Source: Vibrio mangrovi
GTDB taxonomy: Bacteria > Pseudomonadota > Gammaproteobacteria > Enterobacterales > Vibrionaceae
Length of the DNA stretch: 64,000 nucleotides
Assembly (NCBI RefSeq): GCF_024346955.1
Contig: NZ_AP024883.1
Span: 2,852,001-2,916,000 of the forward strand
Direction: 5' to 3'
Below are positions 34,155 through 43,075 of this stretch, piece by piece (position 1 is the first letter of the stretch; every line of letters starts with the position of its first letter). Position numbers and translations under genes: made by a program. The notes beneath the pieces were generated by a model, which was given only the letters and a program-made list of their open reading frames with translations, was not told where the DNA came from and made no database searches.

Positions 34155-35087
34155 ATGAATAAAATCAATGGAATCATACCCGTTATGATAACCCCGCTAA
34201 CGGAGCAGAATGAAATCGATTACCCGGGGCTGGAGCGACTAATCGACTGGTATATCGACAACGGAGCCGATGCCCTGTTTGCCGTCTGTCAGTCCAGTGA
34301 GATGCAATTTCTGTCATTACCGGAAAGAGTCGCGCTCTCACGCTTTGTGGTCGATTATACGGCCAAGCGGATTCCTGTGATTTCATCCGGACATATTTCA
34401 ACCGACATTGACATGCAACTCGAGGAACTCACAGCAATCGCTCAGACCGGGATTGACGCACTGGTACTGGTAACCAACCGGCTCGACCCGAATCATGAAG
34501 GCACAGATGCTTTTCTCCGCAATCTGGATCACTTGCTTGAATCGCTCCCGCCAACACTGCCATTGGGTCTGTATGAATGTCCGGCACCTTACCGTCGGCT
34601 GCTTAGTGATGAAGAATTACGTTACTGTGCCGAAACCGGGCGCTTCGTCGTACTCAAGGATGTCAGTTGTGATCTGGAAACAGTCACGAGAAGAGTCGGG
34701 CTGGTGAAAGATACGCCACTGGCAATCATTAATGCCAATGCAGCCATTGCATTTGATGCCATGAAAGCCGGTTCAAAAGGTTTCAGTGGTGTTTTTACCA
34801 ATTTTCATCCGGATTTATATCACTGGCTCTATCACCATCATCAGCAAAACCCGGAATATGCCGAACAACTGGCATGGTTTCTTTCTCTCAGTGCTGTCAC
34901 TGAAACGCTGGGTTATCCGAAAAATGCGAAAATTTTTCATCAACGTCTGGGAACATTTTCCAGTACACAGTGCCGTTCAGTACCAGATGACGTTTTAGAA
35001 AAATACTGGGGGCTGGATGTCATTCTTACCCAAATTGCATCAGCCGGAAAATGGCACCGAGAGCAGATTGCCGCGATAAACAACTAA
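34155..35087 (+). CDS. DapA-family (class I aldolase) lyase or dehydratase
   Basis: This 310-residue TIM-barrel protein belongs to the dihydrodipicolinate synthase / N-acetylneuraminate lyase family. The Schiff-base lysine is Lys168 in FVVLKDVS and the catalytic tyrosine is Tyr140 in LGLYECPAP. The usual pyruvate-carboxylate-binding motif G(T/S)T(G/E)E is replaced by CQSSEM (45-50), so it is unlikely to be the biosynthetic DapA. With a sugar kinase and a TctCBA transporter beside it, cleavage or dehydration of an imported sugar acid or 2-oxo acid is the best guess. AGGA lies well placed before the ATG. Confidence 0.82.
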   Translation: MNKINGIIPVMITPLTEQNEIDYPGLERLIDWYIDNGADALFAVCQSSEMQFLSLPERVALSRFVVDYTAKRIPVISSGHISTDIDMQLEELTAIAQTGIDALVLVTNRLDPNHEGTDAFLRNLDHLLESLPPTLPLGLYECPAPYRRLLSDEELRYCAETGRFVVLKDVSCDLETVTRRVGLVKDTPLAIINANAAIAFDAMKAGSKGFSGVFTNFHPDLYHWLYHHHQQNPEYAEQLAWFLSLSAVTETLGYPKNAKIFHQRLGTFSSTQCRSVPDDVLEKYWGLDVILTQIASAGKWHREQIAAINN

Positions 35088-35149
35088 AAACAAATCTAAA
35101 AAAACGACAACTAGCTGAAAACACCAATAACGACAATAAGGACCTTACC

Positions 35150-36106
35150 ATGAAACGTACTCTACTTCTCAGCATGATCACCGCCACGATGATTACCCCG
35201 ACACTGGCGATGGCAGCCTGGCCGGATAAACCGATTCAGATTATTGTTCCCTGGGGTGCCGGTGGTAATACAGATACAGTTGCCAGACTGGTTGCCGAAG
35301 GCCTGCAAAAAGAGCTCGGCGTGAATGTCAACGTTATCAACCGGACCGGAGGTGCCGGTGTTGTCGGTCATGATGCAATAGCCAAAGCTAAACCCGATGG
35401 CTATACATTAGGCGTCGCAACGGTGGAGATCGCGATGATGCATCATCAGGGAATGACGAATCTCGACTACACCAACTATACTCCCATCAGTCGTCTTGCC
35501 GTAAATCTTGGCGGTATACAGGTTGCTGCTCAGTCACAATTTGAAGATATCGATCAATTAACCGACTACATCAAAGCTCATCCGGGGAAACTCAAGGCCT
35601 CCGGCAGCGGACTCAATTCCGGCTGGCATCTGAACCTGATCGGGATGCTGGACAGCATGGGGCTGCCCGCAAATGCGGTAACTTATGTCCCATCTGAGGG
35701 TTCTAGTTCTGCACTGCTGGAATTGGTTTCCGGAGGAATCGACTTTACCACCTCTTCTCCCGGAGAGGCCAAAAGTATGGTTGAAGCCCATATGGTCCGG
35801 AACCTCGCCACGATGGCAGAAGAAGCCGATGGATTATACAAAGATGTTCCGGTCTTTCAGGAAGCAACTCCCTATCACTACAGCTTTTCAACCTGGAACA
35901 GCCTTGTCCTGCCTGCCGGTGTCACTGATGAAATCAGAAACAAACTCATCACAACCATGAAGACAGTCTTTGCCGAAGGGAAATTGCAACAATACGCCAA
36001 TAAACAGGGATTCGAAGTTTATCCGCTCTACGGAAATGACATGACGAATTTCATGAAATCAGAAGATGAAAAATACGGCAAGCTCATCCATAAGCTGAAA
36101 AAGTAA
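35150..36106 (+). CDS. tctC: TctC-type periplasmic substrate-binding protein
   Basis: This 318-residue protein has a signal peptide (cut after ...LAMA, about residue 22) and mature start AWPDKPIQIIVPWGAGGNTD, the hallmark of TctC/Bug proteins, which bind carboxylates through an aspartate and loop waters. The start at 35150 has AAGGA at good spacing; a longer frame back to 35051 overlaps the aldolase gene and is not real. It delivers its ligand to the TctAB membrane units encoded next. The ligand is not predictable, but small carboxylates are usual. Confidence 0.9.
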   Translation: MKRTLLLSMITATMITPTLAMAAWPDKPIQIIVPWGAGGNTDTVARLVAEGLQKELGVNVNVINRTGGAGVVGHDAIAKAKPDGYTLGVATVEIAMMHHQGMTNLDYTNYTPISRLAVNLGGIQVAAQSQFEDIDQLTDYIKAHPGKLKASGSGLNSGWHLNLIGMLDSMGLPANAVTYVPSEGSSSALLELVSGGIDFTTSSPGEAKSMVEAHMVRNLATMAEEADGLYKDVPVFQEATPYHYSFSTWNSLVLPAGVTDEIRNKLITTMKTVFAEGKLQQYANKQGFEVYPLYGNDMTNFMKSEDEKYGKLIHKLKK

Positions 36107-36121
36107 CTTTCTCATTCCGGC

Positions 36122-36157
36122 CGGGATAAGAAAAACGGTCTGTGTTTTCTTATCCCG
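36122..36157. repeat. Hairpin between tctC and tctB
   Basis: 13-bp perfect arms CGGGATAAGAAAA (36122-36134) and TTTTCTTATCCCG (36145-36157). Position after a binding-protein gene and before membrane-component genes suggests mRNA stabilisation or attenuation, giving more TctC than TctAB. There is no T-run, so full termination is unlikely. Confidence 0.7.
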
Positions 36158-36240
36158 CTTTGATAGTCACATGAGAGCCACGGCAGATCAGATGCTGCGC
36201 TTACTCATGTCTCAAAAGCAATGATCAAGCAGGTACTTTT

Positions 36241-36681
36241 ATGCGCTCTTTTCCCCTTTCACAATTTATCATCAGTCTGTTTGCACTGATGATCTTCATT
36301 GGCAGCCTTTATGCCTATGACGGCGTCAGCCACTATGGTGCCGGATTTATGCCGACCATACTCAGCGGTCTGCTACTCTGCTTTAGTGTACTTGACGGAC
36401 TGATTCATCACCTCAACGCGCGGAAACAGGCCAGCCGTCTGACTGGTGAAGAAATCAGGGCACTGATTCTGATCGGCCTTTCCATTACGCTCTTTGTCTT
36501 TCTGATCGATACGCTGGGATTTCTGATCTGTGCCATTTTACTGCTCTTTACTTTAATGCACATCAGACGCCCACAGAAACAATTGAGTTCACTAATTTTT
36601 TCCGTCATTTCAGCCTCAGTCATCAATTATGTCTTTGCAAATCTCCTGATGGTTGCATTACCTCAGGGTTTAACGGGTTAG
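36241..36681 (+). CDS. tctB: TctB-type small membrane subunit
   Basis: This 146-residue protein has four predicted membrane helices, an N-terminal helix with SLYAYDGVSHYGAGFMPTI typical of TctB, and a central loop of charged residues. It forms the small membrane part of a tripartite tricarboxylate transporter. AGG lies seven bases before the ATG, and the TctA gene begins 10 bases after its stop. Confidence 0.88.
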   Translation: MRSFPLSQFIISLFALMIFIGSLYAYDGVSHYGAGFMPTILSGLLLCFSVLDGLIHHLNARKQASRLTGEEIRALILIGLSITLFVFLIDTLGFLICAILLLFTLMHIRRPQKQLSSLIFSVISASVINYVFANLLMVALPQGLTG

Positions 36682-36691
36682 GAGATAAGTC

Positions 36692-38194
36692 ATGACATTA
36701 TGGTTCAATGCTCTGCATTATATTGATTTAAATGCCATTATAGCTTTGGTTGCCGCAGGACTGTTCGGACTGTTCGTCGGCTCGATTCCCGGTCTGACGG
36801 CAACAATGGCTGTCGCCCTGATGGTTCCTTTCACCTTCTTTATGGACCCGATTCCGGCTCTGGCACTGATGATCTCCATCGGCGCATCTTCAATTTACGC
36901 CGGTGATATTCCCGGAGCACTGTTACGTATTCCCGGTACACCGGCTTCCGCTGCATACGTCGATGATTCACATGCTCTGGTTCAGCAGGGCAAGCTGAAC
37001 CGGGTCTTGGGAATTGGTTTAACCAGCTCAGTTATCGGTGGTTTGATCGGTGCACTGATCCTCATGCTTGCAGCACCAATGCTGGCTAAATTCGCCCTCA
37101 AATTCAGCTCTTATGAATATACCTGGCTCTCACTGCTGGGGCTGACCTGTGCAACACTGGTTGTCGGTAATCAGCCACTGAAAGGGTTAGTCACCTTATG
37201 TCTGGGGCTACTGCTGGCCTGCATCGGGTACGATCAGATCACCGGAGTACCGCGATTCACTTTCGGACAGGTCGAGATGTTACAAGGCATCAGTTTTATT
37301 CCGGCGATGATCGGCCTGTTTGCGATATCCGGCGCCATTGAATTTTATGCCGGAAAGATTCAGCAGATAAAACAGACGCAGGCTCAGACCCAGTCAGGTA
37401 TCAATCTGTTCAGCGGCGTTCCTTCAGCACTCTGGAAACGGAAACTGAATATGCTCCGTAGCAGTATTCTGGGAACATTAATCGGCGCACTCCCCGGAGC
37501 CGGAGCTGATATCGCGGCATGGATCTCTTATGCGCTGTCACGGAAATTCTCGCAACAACCGGAACTCTACGGAAAAGGTTCAGAAGAAGCGATCATTGAT
37601 GCTTCCACCAGCAATAATGCCAGTCTGGCTGGTAGTTGGATTCCCTCTCTGGTATTCGGGATTCCCGGAGACTCGGCAGCAGCCATTATCATCGGGGTAC
37701 TCTATATGAAAGACATGAATCCCGGACCGACACTATTCCTGTTTCAGCCGGACAAACTGTATGCGGTATTCATTCTCTTTTTTCTGGCAAATCTGATTCT
37801 GTTACCGCTGGCAACGCTGGTGGTCAATTTCATCAAAAAAATCATATATGTGGATAAAAACATCCTTTATCCGATCATCATTCTGTTCAGTATGGTCGGA
37901 TCATTCGCCATCAATAATTCGCTGTTCTCTATATTTGTCATGCTCGGAATGGGAGTCTTAGGCTATCTGCTTCAACGGAGTCAGTATCCTATTTCTCCGA
38001 TCATTCTGGGCATGATCCTGGGGCCGATGCTGGAGAAAAACCTGCTGTCATCCCTGATTAAATCAGGTGGCCACCCGATGGCATTTGTCGAACGTCCGGT
38101 GTCCATTGTTCTGGCAAGCTGCTTTCTGATGGTTATCGTGCTCCAGATCTATCATGTCATTCAAGCAGCGCTCCCTAAACCAAAGACTGTATAA
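36692..38194 (+). CDS. tctA: TctA-type large membrane subunit
   Basis: This 500-residue protein has about 11-12 helices. The two TctA signatures are present: GLFVGSIPGLTATMAVAL near the N-terminus and GTLIGALPGAGADIAAW near residue 265, plus GIPGDSAAAI. It forms the secondary-active, cation-coupled translocation unit of the TTT transporter. GGAG lies eight bases before the ATG. A strong bidirectional terminator ends the operon. Confidence 0.93.
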   Translation: MTLWFNALHYIDLNAIIALVAAGLFGLFVGSIPGLTATMAVALMVPFTFFMDPIPALALMISIGASSIYAGDIPGALLRIPGTPASAAYVDDSHALVQQGKLNRVLGIGLTSSVIGGLIGALILMLAAPMLAKFALKFSSYEYTWLSLLGLTCATLVVGNQPLKGLVTLCLGLLLACIGYDQITGVPRFTFGQVEMLQGISFIPAMIGLFAISGAIEFYAGKIQQIKQTQAQTQSGINLFSGVPSALWKRKLNMLRSSILGTLIGALPGAGADIAAWISYALSRKFSQQPELYGKGSEEAIIDASTSNNASLAGSWIPSLVFGIPGDSAAAIIIGVLYMKDMNPGPTLFLFQPDKLYAVFILFFLANLILLPLATLVVNFIKKIIYVDKNILYPIIILFSMVGSFAINNSLFSIFVMLGMGVLGYLLQRSQYPISPIILGMILGPMLEKNLLSSLIKSGGHPMAFVERPVSIVLASCFLMVIVLQIYHVIQAALPKPKTV

Positions 38195-38218
38195 TTTTTA
38201 TAGGGTTATGTGGATAGA

Positions 38219-38250
38219 AAAACCGGGCGGTTTACTCACTGCCCGGTTTT
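38219..38250. terminator. Bidirectional terminator between tctA and the deacetylase gene
   Basis: 10-bp arms AAAACCGGGC (38219-38228) and GCCCGGTTTT (38241-38250) lie between convergent stops at 38194 and 38267. Confidence 0.85.
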
Positions 38251-38266
38251 GTTGTAGCGATTCCTG

Positions 38267-39835
38267 TTACTGTGCCGGGACCGTATTATCAATATCCCGT
38301 TCGTACCACTGAGGTTTAGTCAGCACAACCAGTTCTCCGGACTGAACCCGCGTAGCAACCGCATCAATATAAGCTTTGAAAAAAGACTCATAAACATTGA
38401 TACCCGGATTCGGCGTATCAGCAGTCCAGCCTTCTGCTGGATCAGGAACAATACGGTGGAAATAGGTTTCCATCGTTGTCCCCCGTAATACCACCCGATT
38501 TAACAACGGTAAAAACTGGTTGAAGGTCATGTAAGAAGCGCCCTGACCAATGGTCGTCATCTCCCGGCCACCAAAACCGAAACGGGTGTACATATCACCT
38601 CCAACTGTAATTCGTCCGGATTTAAAGCCCGCTTTGTGCAATGCTTCCGGTAGCTTCCCTAAATAAAACTCGCCGGACTCGTCGTTAAACATGGCAGGCA
38701 GACTCTGGGCCGGAATATTCTGCGATAAGGTCACTGACGAAACCTCATCTCCTCCGCCGTTGATCACATAAGTGTTTTCCGGAACATTCGAACCATACAC
38801 CCGCATCCCGGTACGGATAGGATAAAGACCATCCAGAGTTACCACATTTGTTCCGTCTGAAACCATCGCGGTCACTTGCACCGGACGGACAGACGTATCG
38901 AAAAACTTCCCGCCCGGATAACAGAGGTGGTACATCGCATCAGAAGCCAGTCCATGCGCTTCCAGATCATGCCACTCAGAAACCGCATTCGCGACCGCAG
39001 TACTCACATCGGCGGCATCCGTCATATTGGTATCATCCGGTGACCCATCAACAGCAATTGCCCAACCGGCATCGGCTAATGTTGTAACCTGTTCCCAGGT
39101 CAGCCTGTTCTGCCAGCCGATCTGCTGGGTCGGCAGATAAACCGTTCCGGAAAAGTCATATTGTGCCATGTAAGGATAAGCAACACTGGCGATCGTATCC
39201 TCAGCATCATCAAATCCGATGACCACCGTTGCCTGACCTTTGGCGTTGGCATAAAGCGCATCAATGGTATTGTTGATCAGATACGGCGGATTTCTGGCCG
39301 GAGAACCAATTCGAATCTTAGAAATGTCGACCGACTGAGACAGAAGCGGATCCTCGGACTGGTGAAACGCAACCCAATAGGTTTTCAACGGTGAATTCGA
39401 ATTCAGGTTAGCCACATTTATATTGTAATTCACCTTTGTATAAGCACCACCCGGCGTCCCCAACCGGACATTCAGATTACTCGTGACTCTGGGTAGCGTC
39501 TTTTTCACTGCAAAAACAATAACTCCCATGTCTCCCGAGTTTATATTTTCCGCCAATGGTTTCTGAGCAATCGCATAAGACAGTTCTTTTCCCATGCCAC
39601 TGACCTGCATTGCAGCCTCACCTTCAGCCAATGGGCATACATTCCGGAAAATACCGCCCCCATTCACAGTCCACCCATCCATCGAGTCAAAACTTTCCAG
39701 TAACGTTGGTGTTGGCAGGTTGACAGGCACTTCTTCATTTGCCTGAACCGTAACACCACCAATAAATAAAAATAATGTAAAAAATATATCGAATAATCGA
39801 TAATTAGAATATGAAAGCCACTTAACCAACTTCAT
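38267..39835 (-). CDS. Large secreted NodB-type polysaccharide deacetylase-like protein
   Basis: The ATG at 39835 has AGGGAGAG seven bases upstream and gives 522 residues with an N-terminal hydrophobic signal segment. An N-terminal beta-rich region (about residues 35-190) precedes a NodB-like domain. This has VVIGFDDAEDTI in place of the usual TFDDG, the conserved CYPGGKFF, and a long insertion of beta-type sequence (about residues 300-370). The metal-binding aspartates are present, but a canonical H-x3-H is not obvious, so activity is uncertain. Its own long AT-rich upstream region indicates separate control from the EPS operon. Probable substrate: N- or O-acetyl groups on a surface polysaccharide. 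Confidence 0.75.
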   Translation of the reverse strand: MKLVKWLSYSNYRLFDIFFTLFLFIGGVTVQANEEVPVNLPTPTLLESFDSMDGWTVNGGGIFRNVCPLAEGEAAMQVSGMGKELSYAIAQKPLAENINSGDMGVIVFAVKKTLPRVTSNLNVRLGTPGGAYTKVNYNINVANLNSNSPLKTYWVAFHQSEDPLLSQSVDISKIRIGSPARNPPYLINNTIDALYANAKGQATVVIGFDDAEDTIASVAYPYMAQYDFSGTVYLPTQQIGWQNRLTWEQVTTLADAGWAIAVDGSPDDTNMTDAADVSTAVANAVSEWHDLEAHGLASDAMYHLCYPGGKFFDTSVRPVQVTAMVSDGTNVVTLDGLYPIRTGMRVYGSNVPENTYVINGGGDEVSSVTLSQNIPAQSLPAMFNDESGEFYLGKLPEALHKAGFKSGRITVGGDMYTRFGFGGREMTTIGQGASYMTFNQFLPLLNRVVLRGTTMETYFHRIVPDPAEGWTADTPNPGINVYESFFKAYIDAVATRVQSGELVVLTKPQWYERDIDNTVPAQ

Positions 39836-40582
39836 ATTTACTCTCCCTAAAACCAATAAAACAGATTCTTTCTTTCAAAATGATATTGTTCTGTTTCTTC
39901 CCTCCTTTATGTATAGCACCAGATGCCAAGAGTGGCTTGCTGAAGAAACACTAACTCCTGGATATCAAAGTTATTTAGATATATAAATTCCTGTTATTTC
40001 ATTCATAAACATAATCATGGCCTAAGATTTATAAGCTATGTAAGTATAGAAATAAAAAAAATAGCATATGCAAATTAATGCACTATTATTTATCAGGCGC
40101 ATCATGCATGGAAAAATAATTCGAAATAACAGAGAAAGGTAAGATTGCTGTGTAAATATTCTCAGCATTTATTTTTTGGAAAGCATGGCAAAAAGATCGA
40201 ATTCAGTATTGTGATAACTATTTATAATGTGATTCAAGTCCACTTATGAATATAAACAAATCACCCATACCGTCTCATTTTCAAGAATTAAACGGATAAA
40301 ATAAACAATTAGATATAAATAAGAAATAACCGGGAATAGTCATTATCTTGAAAAAATACATGATTAGGCGTTAAGTATATGGAAAATATATAAGATATAA
40401 GTTGTAGTCTATTTATTTTTGACAATTCTAATAAATTTAATTTTATTAAGAATATTAGACAGAATTAGGAAGGAATTTAACTTATTGAAATGGTTGAGAT
40501 GGTATAACCAAATGACACAGAAAAGAGACGTTCGATAACACTCGGAATTCTGCACCTTGAGATTACTTGAATATCGGTATAG
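39836..40582. other. Long AT-rich intergenic region
   Basis: About 750 bases with no supported gene. It carries the promoter of the secreted deacetylase and, at 40501-40580, a divergent copy of the dispersed palindrome. The base composition is much more AT-rich than the flanking genes, as is common where silenced accessory DNA is regulated. Confidence 0.5.
40501..40580. repeat. Dispersed palindromic repeat, divergent copy
   Basis: The left part GGTATAACCAAATGACA and right part CTTGAGATTACTTGAATAT are separated by about 40 bases, resembling the copy at 20348-20405. It overlaps no gene. Confidence 0.5.
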
Positions 40583-40608
40583 GAACGAATCAAATCATAG
40601 ATTCGTTC
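40583..40608 (-). terminator. Hairpin after wzb, probable end of the distal EPS transcript
   Basis: 9-bp perfect arms GAACGAATC and GATTCGTTC with an eight-base loop lie five bases past the wzb stop. There is no T-run, so it may need Rho or act as a 3' stabiliser. Confidence 0.6.
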
Positions 40609-40612
40609 GAAT

Positions 40613-41068
40613 TTAGAGGGATGGTTTGCCGATTTTATCAGCCCAGGCTGTTGCTGCACGATCAAGCACAGAATAAACCTGCTGAAAGACGGTCAAAGAC
40701 TTCTGATGGGGATCTTCAATGTGACTGACACCGATCCAATGTCCGAATAGCATCACTTTATGCCTGGATTCCGGAAACATCCGGGCAAGCGTATCAATCT
40801 GATTCTGGCTCATTGCTAAAATCAAATCACACGAGGAAAGCATCACTGCTGTCACCTGTCTGGCACGGTGTCCGGTCAGATCGATGCCTAAAGTTCCGGC
40901 AATATTTTGAGCCTCGGCAGAGACCGGAGAGTCAGTCAGAGCACTTTTCTCCGTGACTAATCCGGCCGATGAAATATCACATGAAGGCATCAGTTGCTGA
41001 AGACGCTTTTCTGCATAAGGAGAACGACAGATGTTCCCCGCACAGACAATTAATATCTTTTCAAACAT
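40613..41068 (-). CDS. wzb: Low-molecular-weight protein-tyrosine phosphatase (Wzb/VpsU type)
   Basis: This 151-residue phosphatase has the P-loop VCAGNICRSP (C-x5-R-S) near the N-terminus and the general-acid aspartate in IEDPHQKS. Partners of this type dephosphorylate the tyrosine-rich tail of a Wzc-like kinase, here encoded at 55744-57936, and so cycle polymer export. The ATG at 41068 (MFEKILIVCAG) matches family starts; the longer frame begins with a TTG at 41080. It is the last gene of the EPS locus. Confidence 0.9.
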   Translation of the reverse strand: MFEKILIVCAGNICRSPYAEKRLQQLMPSCDISSAGLVTEKSALTDSPVSAEAQNIAGTLGIDLTGHRARQVTAVMLSSCDLILAMSQNQIDTLARMFPESRHKVMLFGHWIGVSHIEDPHQKSLTVFQQVYSVLDRAATAWADKIGKPSL

Positions 41069-41122
41069 GTCATATTTCAACCTAACTTTATTTTTAAGTA
41101 CGACTTTATATTTGAAGCATAA

Positions 41123-41800
41123 TTACTGTTGTTCAATCATCCACTTAAGCAAGGCTTTACGTTCTGCATCAGAAGCCTGTAAATACCAGCTCTTAATCTG
41201 AATAGTGAAATCATCAGAAAATGGATGTGTTTTGCTGTGATGGTTTTCAGTTTGTCCGGCCATTATTTCTGCCTGCTGTCCCCGCACCAGCCTGGGCATT
41301 TCCGCTACAGAATTTTGTTGATTGTAACGCAAAACCGCAGCTTCAATGTCCTGATAAGGCAGCAAACCAGGATTACCAGGCAGTATGGCTGGCTGAAGAT
41401 CCGAAAGTGCTCCCTGAGCATTTTCTAATTGCCATTCCACCTTATCATTCAAAAAAGCCGAATCTGCGGCTGAATAGTCCCTGAACCGGGAATGGCGTAA
41501 CACAACTTCGGCAGCTTCAGGCAACTGAACAGAGACAATCAAAGGTGAAGACTGATATTTCTTCTTCCGGGTTCCGAAACGCAATGCTTCTTCATAACGA
41601 AAAACCAGTTGATGCTTTCCTTCCGGAAGCGTCAGTACACCTGACTGGTGGTTTTTTTTGCCATCGAGGGCCAATAACGCCACACTACCGGGCAATGTCA
41701 GCTCTGCTGCTAAAACAGAGACAGAGAAAAAGCTGAGTATCAGGTATAAACTACGGTTAAATAATTTCAAGATCATTTCCTTACGGATGCCATGATTCAT
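41123..41800 (-). CDS. DUF2057-family secreted protein (YccT/CsgI-like)
   Basis: About 225 residues with a signal peptide (cut near SVLA-AELT). The mature N-terminus TLPGSVALLALDGKK and later LPEGKHQLVFRYE match the DUF2057 family. E. coli YccT (CsgI) of this family is a periplasmic inhibitor of curli assembly, so a role in matrix control is possible, but no curli genes are here. The start is uncertain: ATG 41800, or ATG 41776, which would give a shorter signal peptide. It lies directly after the porin gene. Confidence 0.75.
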   Translation of the reverse strand: MNHGIRKEMILKLFNRSLYLILSFFSVSVLAAELTLPGSVALLALDGKKNHQSGVLTLPEGKHQLVFRYEEALRFGTRKKKYQSSPLIVSVQLPEAAEVVLRHSRFRDYSAADSAFLNDKVEWQLENAQGALSDLQPAILPGNPGLLPYQDIEAAVLRYNQQNSVAEMPRLVRGQQAEIMAGQTENHHSKTHPFSDDFTIQIKSWYLQASDAERKALLKWMIEQQ

Positions 41801-41853
41801 CTGCACCCGGCCTTCCAGCACAGGATACAGACAAAAAATGGGCATGGCAGTCA

Positions 41854-42816
41854 CTAAAACGTTGTATCCAGACCGATCACATAACCGGTTTCTTCATCGT
41901 TATTATCAGTCAGACCGACCTCTGCATAAATCGCCACTTCATTGGATAATGAGTAAGTCACGTTAAAGTAGAAGTCATTCACATCACCATTCGGTACCGC
42001 GCTACTGATACTGTGATTCGTTTCAACTACAGCCCACCCTGCCGCATATTCAAACCGGCCACCATCATTGTAGCTGGCCGTCAGTCCGTAGGTCGATTTA
42101 TCCCGGTCAGATGCACCTTCCTGTTCGGTTGAAGATTCACCATAAGTTGTCGCAAACTGCCAGTCACCATACAGATAGCGGATTTCCAGATCGTAAGTGC
42201 TGACATCAATACCATTATTCTGAGCGTGGGCAAGAAATACTGTAATATCGAAATCATCGATCCGGGCTCCCAGATCACCATCAATCTGGTAATCATCATC
42301 GCTGGATGTACTGCTGTTATTATTCTGATTTTCCAGGTAAGCCAGGCCGCCATAAAACATCTCACCGCCGTCATACTTATATTTAATCACCTGATCCCCT
42401 TCGTTGTTGGCACTGTCAACAAAGGAGGTAAAACCGAACTCGTAATCATCCCCGATACCGGAATCATCCAGAATGGTTGGCTGAGAGCCGAAGCTGATGG
42501 TATGAGACTGAAGGTAAACAATTTTGCCATACACATCACCACGACTGACGGAACCGTTGTCTTCCTCATCATTGGCATTGACATCCATATGTGAGCCAAC
42601 AGCCAGATCCTCGGTCATCTCGTAAGTCATATCAAAGCCAAATTTCGCTTCGTTGACATTCCATTCTGAGTGCTGACTTTTGTCCTGAGACTTATAGTAC
42701 TGCACATCAACTTCGCCGGATAAATCAACCGTGACACCATCCAGCGAATATATTTCCGCAGCCTGAGTAACCGAACTTACGCCTGCCACTGCTAAAGCAA
42801 TTAATGTTTTTTTCAT
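41854..42816 (-). CDS. Outer-membrane porin
   Basis: This 320-residue protein has a clean signal peptide (MKKTLIALAVAGVSSVTQA), alternating beta-strand sequence throughout, acidic loops and a C-terminal phenylalanine (GLDTTF) for BAM recognition. It fits the Gram-negative general porin family. It sits between the O-antigen ligase-type gene and DUF2057 on the same strand, with its own 260-base AT-rich upstream region. It could be an ordinary nutrient porin or, because the locus has no full-length Wza, an EPS-linked pore. Confidence 0.85.
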   Translation of the reverse strand: MKKTLIALAVAGVSSVTQAAEIYSLDGVTVDLSGEVDVQYYKSQDKSQHSEWNVNEAKFGFDMTYEMTEDLAVGSHMDVNANDEEDNGSVSRGDVYGKIVYLQSHTISFGSQPTILDDSGIGDDYEFGFTSFVDSANNEGDQVIKYKYDGGEMFYGGLAYLENQNNNSSTSSDDDYQIDGDLGARIDDFDITVFLAHAQNNGIDVSTYDLEIRYLYGDWQFATTYGESSTEQEGASDRDKSTYGLTASYNDGGRFEYAAGWAVVETNHSISSAVPNGDVNDFYFNVTYSLSNEVAIYAEVGLTDNNDEETGYVIGLDTTF

Positions 42817-43075
42817 TTTCTTCCCCGGTGTTTAAAATAATACTTGACCCGAATTCACCTCAAGACACAGCCTCAGTAAAAATCATTCACTGCGCAGGCA
42901 AGGATTAAATATTAATTTCTATCGTGTTCTGAACGAGTTGCAGAATTAACCCATAGATTAAAACTGCATACGTCAAATTTATGAAAGTTCTTGTTCAGCT
43001 AAAAATGAATAAAAACATTTCCAATTTTATTCTTATAAATAAAACAAATTTTCGTCGTATTTCCTCATCGGAAAA

